64,000 bases of DNA from Rehmannia glutinosa (taxonomy: Eukaryota; Streptophyta; Magnoliopsida; Lamiales; Orobanchaceae). The number at the start of each line of letters is the position of its first letter. Positions within the stretch are counted from its first letter, which is position 1. Position numbers and translations under genes: made by a program. Below are positions 11,399 through 21,179 of the stretch, piece by piece. Under the pieces are notes generated by a model. It made no database searches. It had not been told where the DNA came from and saw nothing but the letters and a program-made list of their open reading frames with translations. The stretch is taken from NCBI GenBank assembly GCA_016081115.2, contig CM071936.1, positions 75,679,262 through 75,743,261 of the forward strand. The letters run 5' to 3'.

Positions 11399-11551
11399 AA
11401 AATTGATGTCTAGAATTTTATTGTATTTTTAAAATTCCTTTGTAAATACTCAAAAATAATGTAAGTATTGAATAATTCATTGTAAAATGATACATTCTTT
11501 TCAATTATTTTAATTTCAGCACTTTGCAACGTATTTAAGTTTTAGCATCAT

Positions 11552-11566
11552 CAAAAAGGGGGAAAT
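11552..11566 (+). other. Polypurine tract, copy S1
   Basis: caaaaagggggaaat lies directly before the LTR start at 11567, identical in context to the tract at 42468-42482. Confidence 0.88.
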
Positions 11567-13026
11567 TATTAGGAAATTTATTTGTATAGATATTAAATAT
11601 ACTTAGAAAACTCATATTAGAAAGTTGGCACCCCATTTTTTGTATGTATTTCAACTTTTGTAGTAGTTAGAATATCAGTTGGGTTATTAAGCAGCCAAGT
11701 TGAAGATGCAGAAGACTTGTTGAAGAAGTGCAGAGAAAATTCAGTTGTATCGTAGCTGAGTGGCTAAGAAGAACTTCAGTCAAGTAAAGTATTTGTGTCT
11801 TTCAGGAGACTTACAACAGACTCATCCAAGAATCAAAAAGAAGAATTAACTTAAGGGGTAAAGCAGCTGAAGGACTTAGTGAAAGCTTAAGAAATCTATT
11901 GCAAAGAAAAGTCAAGACTTACCCAATATGGTAAAAGGCAGACCTGCAACCTTAAAAAGCTTTCTTGCTAAAAGAGTGCAAGTAGCAGGAACCAATGGAA
12001 TGCTTGTAGAACCCTGGTACAATTCAGGCACCTGCAGGTAGTTAATGCAAATTTTGGGTCAACATCAAACTGCAAAACAAGAGGATCCAACGAACAAGAA
12101 GTGAAGTTTGAATTTAAAGTGAAGTTTGAATTTGTCTATCTCTTCAATGGACAAATTTCAAACTTTCACTATAAAAGGCTGAGGAATTTTCAGAGAAATG
12201 TACGTGACACATAAGAGAAATCTGAGCATTCAAGCAAACATCCGCAATATTGTCTCAAAGCAAAGGATTCCAAATCCTCAACTCTAAATTCGAAGTGACT
12301 TTATCCAACATAATCCAGTGAATGAAGGAAACCATACTTTAAAGTTGAAAAGCAAAAATGTTTTAAAGAACAAGGGATCTGCACATCCACGAAGTGAAGG
12401 AAGTGCAGTGAGGTTTAAGTTAGAACCTGGTTCAAATCCAACAGAGGGCTACGTGATCAAGCCCTAACGATTTGAAGAGCTAAAGTAGTGAGGTAGCTGT
12501 CTTGTGAAGAGCTGAGTCCCATGAGTGAAGCCAGTTGTGTGATCAAAGCTTGTTTGGACTGTATTTGAACTCTAATGACAAAGTCAAAGTTGTATTACTA
12601 TATTCCTCCTAGAGTAGGACAAGAGTGACGTAGAGGAATTACCCCATCCTCGAACCACTATAAATTATTTGTGTCATTTACTTTCAGCATATTTATTTAC
12701 ATGTGCTTATTTGCTATCCAGTTGATAATAAAGATTAAAACAAGTGTTGATAACCAATCTTAAAAAGGGTGTTAAGACTTCCGATGTTAAAAACCAAGAA
12801 AACTGATTTTATAAAGAGCTAACTTCACTCAGCTGAGTTTTCTATCAACAGCTCACTCAAGTTTGTTGAGTGGTTAACTCTCCTGCTGAAGTTTGACCCA
12901 GTTGTCTCTCAAGAGACTTGGCTGTTTTCTTGATAATCTCTGAATTTGTTATAAATCAAAAAATTGTTAAGTTTATTCAACTCCCCCTCCCCTTATAGAC
13001 TTAAATGACACCCATTGGGACCTACA
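11567..13026 (+). repeat. 3' LTR of copy S1
   Basis: The LTR is 1460 bp. The canonical TG start is mutated to TA (TATTAGGAAATT), while the end GGGACCTACA is intact. A TATA box TATAAAAGG lies at 12170-12178. It contains a tandem duplication of about 17 bp (aagtgaagtttgaattt, 12101-12131). It differs visibly from the 1294-2766 LTR throughout, so the two have been separate for a long time or came from different copies. Confidence 0.9.
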
Positions 13027-14130
13027 ATATGTATGTTACTTCAAAGTAAATGTAGTTCTTATTTCCTTCCCATTGTCCATTGTGGTATACATTTACTTGA
13101 ATTGTCTTTAAGTGTCTGCAAGAAATAGTGAAATTGTATAAGCTGAAACATGTTTGAAAAATAACTTTAGAAATTATTAAGAGAATCAATGAAATTATAT
13201 TAGTCGAAACACGTTTGAAATACGTTCTAAAAAAATTAAACAACTTTGAAAAATTAGTTGAAATAACTGCAAATAGATGGTTAAATTTGACACAATTCCA
13301 CTGCAAATATGAAGAAGAAACATTTTTGAAACATGTTCGAAACAACTTTAAAATATTTTTGAAACACCTTTGAAACAATTTTAGAAATTAATTAGAAAAT
13401 CAATGATATTGTATTAGCTGAAACACGTTTGAAACATATTCGAGAAAACTTCAAAATAACTCTAAAACAATCAGTTGAAATAGCTACAAATAGATGGTTA
13501 AGTTTGATAATTCTATTGCAAATATGAAGCATAAGCATTGTTGAAACAATTTTAAAACAACTCTGAAACAAATACGAAATAATTTTGAATCGAGAAGAAA
13601 TATATTCAGCGAATTCAAATGAAAAATTTGCCAGAACAATTAATTTCATGCAAAATATACAGGAAATAATTTTTGAACTTGAAAACGAAGAAAACAATGA
13701 AATTAGTAGCAGAGAAAAATAATAGTTTTCAGAAGCAATGAATTTCAATGAAATATGCAAAGCTTCTGAGATCGAAAGTTGTTGATTACCTTGATTTTTT
13801 ATTTTTCTGGTTTCTGCAGTGATTTGCTATGATTTTCTATGTTTTATTCATTTTTCTTCTTGTTATTTGTTGTGATTTTGCTTATTTCTCACTCTTTGTT
13901 TTGTTCTTCTTGTTGTTGGTGCAATTGTTTTCTTCTTCAGGTTGTTCTGTAATTTTCAGTTACCGTTTGTTGGTTTTTGAGATCTATATTGCAGCATTCA
14001 CGTGGATTGTGTTCAATACATGGAGCATATTTCATAAAGAAAAGGGGCGCAACGTATGTACAATCTAGAAAAAAGATGACAGCGTATTTTGAGGGATTTT
14101 TCCTATAATGAAGGACAATAATGTTCTTAT
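13027..14130. repeat. AT-rich spacer with a ~130-bp direct duplication
   Basis: Two diverged copies of a block lie at about 13185-13315 and 13400-13530, about 214 bp apart. Both contain atcaatga...attagtcgaaacacgtttgaaa-type text, then caaatagatggttaa and tgcaaatatgaag. The block is rich in gaaac/gttcgaaac words. Open frames here (about 120 codons on the minus strand, 79 on the plus strand at 13829-14068) are hydrophobic or low complexity and follow base composition, so I do not call genes. Confidence 0.55.
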
Positions 14131-14226
14131 ACCAAAAAATTTATTCATATGATAAAGTGCAAAAATGTGCATAGTTTAAAGGTTAGCGGTCCTCATTTAT
14201 CAATTAAGAGTAAGTCTCCTATGAGA

Positions 14227-14254
14227 CTGTCTCACGGATCTAAATCCGTGAGAC
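14227..14254. repeat. Short inverted repeat, TGTCTCACGGAT type
   Basis: tgtctcacggat and atccgtgagaca are perfect 12-bp arms around a 4-base loop. The same phrase is common in dispersed repeats of many dicot genomes, so it is probably part of a small transposon-derived repeat. Confidence 0.6.
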
Positions 14255-14337
14255 AGAGCCCCAAACCCAAACCCAAATCCAAACTACACACAAGCTCAAA
14301 GTCAAATCCAAACCCATGGCACTTTACACTATGTATA

Positions 14338-14430
14338 AACCAATCAACCAGGGGGCTTAACCCACCTGGCCACCACAAGCAATTGTGGGTTGGAGGTCAC
14401 GGGTTCTAATCCCTGCTCCATCAATACTCA
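14338..14430 (+). mobile_element. Possible tRNA-derived SINE head
   Basis: GGTTCTAATCC at 14402-14412 fits a Pol III box B. The upstream text (ggcttaacccacctggcc, then tgggttggaggtcacggg) has the spacing and wording of plant tRNA-related SINEs. The 3' tail and target duplication were not found, so this is tentative. The remaining stretch to 14779 shows no gene. Confidence 0.35.
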
Positions 14431-14779
14431 TATTGAATAGCATCCATGTCCGTTTAATTCGGGGAGAGATCAACTATGATTATATTTGAGGGGATCGGGC
14501 ATACTTGTTCTCTTTACAGCAAACCCCCGCCAGAATACTCTCGTAAGTTATCACAAGAAAAAAAATCGATAAAAGAGGCACTCAGATTCTAATATGATAT
14601 CATCACCCATTATTTACCAACAAAGTGGAACCAACTTAATCCAAGATAAACGAACCATAGCCTGCTTTCTTGATCGGAAATTGGGGGTTTTTTGGATTTT
14701 TACAATGATGTGTTTGGCGATGCATTTTGTGTAGAATTTGTGGTTGCGTATCATTTTCCATAGTTTCTGCCGATCAGAG

Positions 14780-14863
14780 AATCCTTTTGGGATGATGATT
14801 CGAAAACATGGTTGGAAGAGTTTTGAAGTAAAAAAGGGGGGCATATATAACTTCAATAAAAAA

Positions 14864-14904
<41 letters not shown>

Positions 14905-15052
14905 AGAGGATTCACACAATAAATTGGATTGTATGCTCATGATGATTCTCGATTTCCATGGAATCCTTTTGGGATGATGATTCGAAAACATGGTTGGAAG
15001 AGTTTTCAGGGGTACAAAATAGGGGCATATATAACTTCAATAAAAAAATCGG
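14780..15052. repeat. ~95-bp direct duplication flanking AT microsatellite
   Basis: The block starting atccttttgggatgatgatt, then cgaaaacatggttggaag, occurs at 14781 and again at 14963, a 182-bp offset. Both copies run on through catatataacttcaataaaa. A pure (AT)n run fills 14869-14902 between them, and a second lies at 15082-15109. Slippage or unequal crossover within AT repeats is the likely origin. Confidence 0.85.
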
Positions 15053-15081
15053 ATATAAGTATACAATTACACTGATGTTTG

Positions 15082-15113
<32 letters not shown>

Positions 15114-15465
15114 TATACTAAGTATATATTAACAAAGTATATATAACTAAATACACAATTGGTTCAAATGAGACCAATCACTTTAAGTATACAAATCTAC
15201 ATAACTAGTCCATAAAAACACTTATGGACTCTTGATTTAAAATTTTGGATGGTGTATATTATTTTAGTTAATTTAGGCTTATAAGGGTATAATTGTACTT
15301 TTATATTTAATCGCTTTTGTTAACTTTTCGGAATTATGCTATTTTTAGGAAACATAATCCTACCTTTTCATTTACCCCAAAAATTTAGGAGGAAAAATCA
15401 TCAACTTCAAGCGCTTTTTTTTCAAAATTGATACTTCTTTCCGCCATATTTGTGAATATTAAATA

Positions 15466-15995
15466 TTTTATTGTATACTTAGTTCAGTCCATAAGAACAC
15501 TTATATGGACTTGTATACTTAGTCGTGTTTTTTTTGTATATTTAGTGCGGTTTAATATTTGTATACTTGGTTCATTAGCTATTTTTAGAAACGTATTCTA
15601 AGTTACATAAGTAGTTTAGTAAAATTGTAGTTTAGTGAATTTGTATACTTAGTTTTGTGGATTTGTATATATTTAGTTCAATGGAATTGTATACTTAGTT
15701 ATATAAGTAATTTAAAGTTTAGTGAATTATTTATTTAGTTCAATGGAATTGTATACTTAGTTATATAATTGTAATACTTTAGTTAAATGTTTACTTAGTT
15801 AAATGTTTCTTATACTTAGTAATATTTTAATGTATAGTTAGTTCAATGTAATTGTATACTTAGTTAAATGTTTATGTATATTTAGTAATGTTTTAATGTA
15901 CATGTAGTTTAGTGTAATTGTATACTTAGTTAATTGTTTATGTATACTTAGTAATATTTTAATGTATAGTTAGTTTAGTGGAATTGTATACTTTT
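15466..15995. repeat. Degenerate array of TTGTATACTTAGTT motifs
   Basis: The word gtatacttagt(t), or close variants, recurs more than ten times in about 530 bp with spacers such as tcaatggaatt and taatgttttaatgta. It is a decayed tandem repeat, A/T-rich and non-coding. The stretch 15053-15465 before it shows no gene. Confidence 0.7.
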
Positions 15996-16088
15996 CATTA
16001 ATTGTTGCATGATTTTGTTGTCATATTTGAATAATTTACAGGTTCGAATGGGAAGGGAGAGAAAGGAAAGGTGAATCGCTTGATTATG

Positions 16089-16117
16089 GGGACGTGATCA
16101 ATACAAGATCACGTCCC
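16089..16117. repeat. Perfect 11-bp inverted repeat
   Basis: gggacgtgatc and gatcacgtccc pair around the 7-base loop aatacaa. It may be a stem of a dead transposon terminus. A terminator role is not expected in plant DNA. Confidence 0.6.
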
Positions 16118-16404
16118 TAATTTTTAGGAAGCGGTTATTATATTTAATTTCCTGGATTCCTATTTTACCCCCTCTAATTTATACTTTCATATGAATTGAT
16201 GTATAAATTTGTTTATATCTTGGCCATTGATTTATTTTTCTTATGTGTAGATTTGGTCCTATGGTCTTATCTAGGAGGGCGGACTCACAGGATCCCCTCC
16301 ATATATATATACTCATATTATTTAAGTATTTCATTGAATTGGTTTAGCACCAAAAAAATCACCAAAGCAAACCATCATAAACTCAAAGTTGTTTGATATT
16401 TAGG

Positions 16405-16600
16405 AGTGGAAATAGGTCAGGCTACCCAACAAGGGCCTATGGCCCGACCTACTATGGGTTTTGTTTGGCTTGGCTTGGCCTATTTAATAATTGGGCCAGG
16501 CTTAGGCCATTTATAAAGCTTATTTAAATAGTTAAGTCAGGCCCGGGCCTTTAAAAAAGCCTTTTAAGCTTAACAGGTCGGCCTATTTAAAGTCTACTTA
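16405..16600. repeat. GGCC-rich low-complexity repeat
   Basis: Repeated ggcctatt, ggcttggc, gggccaggc and gcccgggcc words resemble a dispersed repeat seen in many plant genomes that begins near gagtggaaataggtcaggc. I could not identify ends or a class. Between 16600 and 17379 the DNA is AT-rich with a T20 run at 17061-17080 and no gene. Confidence 0.45.
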
Positions 16601-17379
16601 TATAATATTATATATAATACATATATCTTATATATAAATATAATATAACAACACTAATCAACTAATTAATATGTAATTAAATAATATATTCTTTTTAGAG
16701 GAAATAATATATTCTTTTAATCAAACAAATCTAACACAAAAATAACTAACCATTAAACCCTAATATATTCCTTTTCTCTCTACGGATTGGCCAAGACTTG
16801 TTACAGACTAAGGATACTCGTGTGCCGTGTGCGGTTAATTGCAGCGTCAAAACTAAGGGCAAACATAAAGGTTTTTTTATCCTTTTACTGTTCTTAATTG
16901 ATAATTCTTATGTGTTTGTAATCTTTTGATTGTTGCTTATTATTATTTCGTTAGAATTAATGTGTTGTGTAAATTTGGTCTTAGTTGTTGTAGTTGTTAA
17001 GATCTTTTTGGGCACTAATTAAATTTTCTAATTTGCTCTGGTTTTCATGAAATCTTCTCCTTTTTTTTTTTTTTTTTTTTAATTATAATCTACAAAAAAT
17101 AATTTATCCACGAAATTTTAGGATAATCAGGCCATCTCCTTCCTTGGAACACCAAACACAAAGCCATATAAAAAGGTGTAATTAAACAAAAAAAGGATCA
17201 AACTTGAACAAAATATGTGTACTGCAAATTGAACGATTTTGTTTACAAATTAAACAATATATGTGTGTGTGTTCCAACGCAGTAGAGATGTTCTGAAATG
17301 TTAAACAACAGGCTCAATATGGTACTAAAATGGAGATTATCTTTCCATCTGATATTCTGTGAGCTCTACTTAAAGACTT

Positions 17380-17915
17380 CCACAAAAAAGACTCAGCCAC
17401 GCACCGAGCACAAAATCTTGGAAATAATTCCGCAAAAAAAGACTCGGTCACGCACCGAGCACAAAATCTTAGAAATGATTCCACAAAAAAGACTCGGCCA
17501 CGCACCGAGCACAAATCTTGAAAATGATTCCACTAAAAAGACTCGTCCACGCACCGAACACAAATCTTGGAAATGATTCCACAAAAAGACTCGGCCAAGC
17601 ACCAAGCACAAAATCTTGGAAATGATTCCATAAAAAAGACTCGGCCATGCACCGAGCACAAAATCTTGTAAATGATTCCACTGAAAAGACTCGGCCATGC
17701 ACCGAGCACAAAAAAAGACTCGGCCATGCACCGAGAACAAAGAAGACTCGGCCACGCACCGAACACAAAAAAGACTCAGCCACGCACCGAGCACAAATCT
17801 TGGAAATGATTCCACTAAAAAGACTTGGCCACGCACCGAGCACAATACTTGGAAACAATTTCACTGAAAAGACTCGGTCAGAACCGAGCACAATACTTAG
17901 GAATTTCTTACAACT
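17380..17915 (+). repeat. Minisatellite, ~49-bp unit with internal hairpin
   Basis: About twelve copies of a core, actcggccacgcaccgagca, are followed by caaatcttggaaatgattcc and an A-rich link. Units are about 49 bp, except three shortened ones of about 28-30 bp near 17700-17790. Each core holds the inverted pair CTCGG...CCGAG around 7 bases. Long open frames across it on both strands are repeat artefacts. It lies between the missing pol and the antisense gene of the presumed Tat-type element. Tat elements are known to carry tandem repeats in this 3' region. Confidence 0.85.
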
Positions 17916-18195
17916 AAATTGGTTAAAACCAAGCACAATATTTGCTAACATCTACTTTTGTCAATATATCTATTCAGGAAAACCAGGAATTCAGCCCCTC
18001 ATTCATACATCTATTCGAAAGAGAACCGAGCCCAACACTTGGCAAAAATTTTAGAAAACAGAAATACAGTAGAGTAAAGAAACGACAAAAGAAAAGTCCA
18101 TTCATAGGAATATTTACAGTGGGGGCCCGTGGCCAAGTACATACAAGGCCCAAGGCCAACTTCAAAAAAAGACAAAAAAACAAAGAAAAAACACC

Positions 18196-18843
18196 CTAAG
18201 CAGCAGGAAGACGGGGCCCAGTGGGGGAAGAGATCTCAACCGGCTCGCTGGAGGCCACTTCTTCAGCAGGGGGAGCACCCTGCTCGTTAGCAGTATCAGG
18301 GAACCGAGGGCGGAGAGCATCAAAGTCTGCATTCAACTGGTCAAACTCCTTATCTAGCTCGGCCACGGATTTTCCCTCCTTGAGGTCCTGGAGGATATCC
18401 CCAATACTGGCAGCATGCCCACAAGTTAGCATGAAGGCATAATCCTCAGAGTCCTTATAGGCCCGGAAGGCATCCACCCGAGCCTCCTCCAGTTGCTTCT
18501 TGGAGGCCTCTCCCAACTCCCTCCGGACCTCAGCCTCACGCCTCTCCATCTCCCCGACCTGAGCAGCAGCCGCCCTTTCCAGATCAGCAACCTTAACTTG
18601 AAGCTCATCCTCGGCTTTGCGTACTAAGTCTAGATCAGCCCTAGCCTTCGCGGCAGACTCCCTCTCGGCATCGGATCTGGCCACGGCCTCCAAAGCTTGG
18701 GTCCTCAATGATTCTTGGACCCCTAGCAAGGTAGCATGAGCATCTTGGAGATCGGCATGGTGCCTTTCCAGGTCGTGGGCTCCCCCAATCGCGTGCCATA
18801 GGATGCCAATGATCCTGCCAGACAAACCCATGGAGTACTTCAA
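18196..18843 (-). CDS. Intact coiled-coil C-terminal ORF of the antisense gene
   Basis: This is an uninterrupted 215-codon frame. Residues about 25-130 are a strong coiled coil (ERHHADLQDAHATLLG, then DELQVKVADLERAAAAQVGE, then EAEVRRELGEASKKQLEEA). A compact segment follows (YAFMLTCGHAASIGDILQ, then DLKEGKSVAELDKEF), and a Pro/Glu/Ser-rich end. G+C is clearly higher than in the surrounding DNA. It is probably the last exon of the antisense gene rather than a separate gene. The first Met at 18843 is simply the first in the open stretch. No catalytic motif is visible. It resembles C-termini of plant transposon-associated proteins, and its function is not known. Confidence 0.5.
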   Translation of the reverse strand: MKYSMGLSGRIIGILWHAIGGAHDLERHHADLQDAHATLLGVQESLRTQALEAVARSDAERESAAKARADLDLVRKAEDELQVKVADLERAAAAQVGEMERREAEVRRELGEASKKQLEEARVDAFRAYKDSEDYAFMLTCGHAASIGDILQDLKEGKSVAELDKEFDQLNADFDALRPRFPDTANEQGAPPAEEVASSEPVEISSPTGPRLPAA

Positions 18844-19365
18844 TCGCTTTTCTCATCCTCCGCCTCTTGGCAAAACCGCCGACCCCGTCGTCCGTCACAA
18901 AGCCGCACGTCCCTCGCAGGACGCCCAGCCTCCGGCAGGGACTCAACCTACTCCTTGGTAGGTGTGGAACACTTCGCGAACTCCACGAACCACCGAGGTT
19001 GTGACCCGGCCACCCTTTCATAGGCCTCCTCCCTCTCCTGGCTTGGAGGAATGAAGTGGTCCTCCCGCCCCATGTCATTTGAGAAGACCCGTGCTGCTCC
19101 CCTTGCAGGAATATGTACAAGAGGAACCTGTGGGGTTGGGTCGGTCCGCTCGGTCTGCCGGGGCTCATTTATCACCACCCCACTCCTCCTCCGTTACAAT
19201 GGGGGCTCTACTGCTTCGGGAACGCTGTTAGCTGGGCCCTTGTCTAAGCGGATCTCCTCCCTCCTAGCCATTTTGGCATCAACAGTTTGGCCCGCGGTCG
19301 CCCGGCCCTGCGGGCAGCAGTCTCCCTCACCCGATGAAGGTGGGCGAAGATGTCCACGCCTCGGC

Positions 19366-19442
19366 CTGCAACAGAGCAAACTAAATAAGGAACAGAGTAA
19401 TAATCGAAAGACCAAGGGATCCAAAGATTGTGTTTTATGTAC
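19366..19442 (-). other. Intron in the antisense gene (77 bp)
   Basis: On the minus strand GAG|GTACATAAAACA opens the intron, and a T-rich tract ending TTGCTCTGTTGCAG|GCC closes it. The length and T-rich character are typical of plant introns, and the flanking exons are G+C rich. Confidence 0.6.
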
Positions 19443-19857
19443 CTCAGGCCCTGGTCTTTCCGGACTGTTCGGTTTGTCCAGCCTGCTTGGCCGCCGAAGG
19501 CACTTGCCCCAAGAAACTAGGCCTCACCGGAGATGGACCAGTCTTCCCTGCTCATGCCGGAGATGGCCCAGTCTACCCAGCTCGAACTGGTTGCCCCCTT
19601 CCCCCCGCTCGGGGGTCATTTCTTGTTCAGCCCGCGGCGGGTTTCTTTCTTTTGGCTGTTGAGGCTTTTTCTCCTCCTCCTCCTCACCACTTCCTCGGCC
19701 TCAGACTCGGTTTCCAATCTCGGCCGCAGACCGGCCTCCGATAATCTGGCCTCAGTGGCTAGGACTTTAATCTTTTTGTCCGAACGGGCTAAGGCTTGGA
19801 TGTTATCTAGCCGTCGGACAAAAACCTTTGAAAGGCGACCCGCTGAGGGGCGATTCC

Positions 19858-19928
19858 CTGCACAGGAAAAGAAAATTAGCCATCCTCCAGAAGAAAGAAA
19901 ATGAAATATAAGAACAAGGTGTACTTAC
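19858..19928 (-). other. Intron in the antisense gene (71 bp)
   Basis: On the minus strand CC|GTAAGTACACC is a near-ideal 5' splice site, and TTTTCTTTTCCTGTGCAG|GG is a near-ideal 3' site. The interior is T/A rich and the exons G+C rich. The exon frames do not join perfectly, so a small frameshift exists nearby. Confidence 0.65.
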
Positions 19929-21117
19929 GGAAATTATATCTAAAGTTAGATGGGGGGAGAAGGACCGACCTCTCCTCCCCCTAGCGAGTCTGCCACTCGC
20001 CACCTACCCAAAACCATTTTTTGTTCAACTTCTTTAAGGACTGTGGAAGGCCCTCAACCAGCCCGTCTGGGTACCCTGACCTGGTCTAAACGTAATACCA
20101 ACTTGACGGCTATCCCCAACTCGGGGTTGCTAGAGTCGCCTTCCACACGAACAGCTCGTTTAGCTCGGAAAAGTGGGGGTGCTCGTACCCCGTCTGGTGA
20201 AAGAGGACGAGCAGCCCAATAATGCGGCCCCAGGTCAACAGATGCACCTGGGACAGAGGGAGGTCCTACTTCCGAAACCACTGGGTAATCAAGCGTGGTA
20301 GTGGAAACCTCAGCCCATACAATAAACTATGGGCATAGACGGCCATGCACTCTTCCGGTGGGTGCTCGGACACTTCTGCATGATCCGGCAACCAAAAATT
20401 GACCGTCGGCGGAATCATGTAAGTCTGATGAAGGGCCTCCAGCTCTAATGGCATCAGCATGCTAGGATGTCATTCTGATCAGACGGCCTCCACCCATCTT
20501 CCACACGTAATGGGGGCCCTCCTCCTTGCCTTAGGTCCCCGTCTCTGTGATCGACCCACTCATTGACCATTTGGCCTTGCCCGTCCAGTCTCGCGCACCC
20601 TCGGCCGCTCTGTTCCCTTTTGGCTCGCGACGTCTAGGATCCATATTTATCTCTTCTTGTTGATTCTCTAAAGGGTCTGAATTCCTCGCCTCCTCACTGG
20701 GCTCCTCTTGGACTAACCCCGGCTTGTACACTATACCCTCGCGAATGATGGTAACGGGCATTGGATAAAAGACGGTGTGCGTCTCTTCCAATGGAACCTC
20801 TGCCTCAGGGGTAGGTTCCGAACTCGAAAGCTCAACAACGCTTGGGCTGGAAAGCGGTATCTCTCTCACTGGGGAAGAAGAAACAGAAGGTTCAGAAGGG
20901 GGATCCTCTACCTCGACCTCAAAACTACGATTTTGGTTTTGGCTATCCTCAAAAACATACATTTTTTTGGGGAAAAGAAGGAAAAGATGAAAAAAATTGA
21001 AAAAATACCTAAGTGTTCTCGACGCTGATACCCTAAGCCGACCTAAAAATTCTGCTCGGTCTCTGTTGATGCTAGCTCGGAAAGTAACGAATGCAAAAGT
21101 ATGAAAGAGGGATGGGG

Positions 21118-21125
21118 TATATATA
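21118..21125 (-). promoter_or_regulatory. TATA box for the antisense gene
   Basis: TATATATA lies 156 bp upstream (minus strand) of the ATG at 20962, with a plausible pyrimidine-rich leader between. The motif reads the same on both strands, so orientation rests on the gene. Confidence 0.5.
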
Positions 21126-21179
21126 GGGTAACTTCCCTCGGAAGTACCGCACGAGCCGAATAGGCACGTCTTTTCGGAT

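Larger units (their letters stand above)
1294..13026 (+). mobile_element. SIRE-like Ty1/copia element, copy S1
   Basis: The element is about 11.7 kb with two LTRs (1294-2766 and 11567-13026), PBS, gag and pol remnants, ORF3 and a polypurine tract. Gag and reverse transcriptase wording, the long LTRs and the post-pol ORF point to the SIRE/Maximus lineage. It is non-functional: gag has a stop, the gag-protease middle is replaced by LTR sequence, reverse transcriptase has an in-frame deletion, and all frames are broken. A target duplication cannot be tested because S1 shares its left LTR with S0. The right flank is ATATG. Confidence 0.9.
18196..20962 (-). pseudogene. Antisense, intron-containing Transposase_28-like gene
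   Basis: It starts MYVFEDSQNQNRSFEVEVED at 20962, with an acidic Ser/Pro/Glu-rich N-terminus. The next recognisable part (20460-20054) reads TYMIPPTVNFWLPD, then PPEECMAVYAHSLLYGLRFPLP, then GPHYWAARPL. This is the style of the putative gypsy-type transposon family (Transposase_28). Two well-formed introns follow (19858-19928 and 19366-19442). The exon between them reads VFVRRLDNIQALARSDKKIK. The last exon leads into GREDHFIPPSQEREEAYERV, then PRWFVEFAKC, and into the coiled-coil tail. Frameshifts and stops break it in several places, so it is a pseudogene in this copy. Its role in the element is unknown. Confidence 0.6.

Noticed and set aside
13829..14068. 79-codon hydrophobic plus-strand frame resembling a membrane protein
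   Set aside because: It arises from a T-rich stretch; hydrophobic codons are T-rich, and nothing supports a start, a promoter or conservation.
17380..17915. Repeat array considered as a CRISPR array
   Set aside because: Spacers are not unique; the whole unit repeats, lengths vary, and the context is a plant retroelement.
17393..17951. Long minus-strand open frames (150 and 160 codons) with repeated RFCARCVAESF-like text
   Set aside because: They lie across the minisatellite; a repeat unit without stops gives open frames by itself, and there is no domain likeness.
19051..19662. 203-codon plus-strand frame opposite the antisense gene
   Set aside because: It is the shadow of G+C-rich exons on the other strand; the introns and domain likeness support the minus strand only.
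21026..21050. Minus-strand gggtatcagcgtcgag as a primer-binding site, which would make the 21-22 kb region a 5' LTR for the antisense gene
   Set aside because: Only a partial match to TGGTATCAGAGC, no LTR end or partner LTR was found, and the plus-strand TATA and AATAAA order argues for the other orientation.
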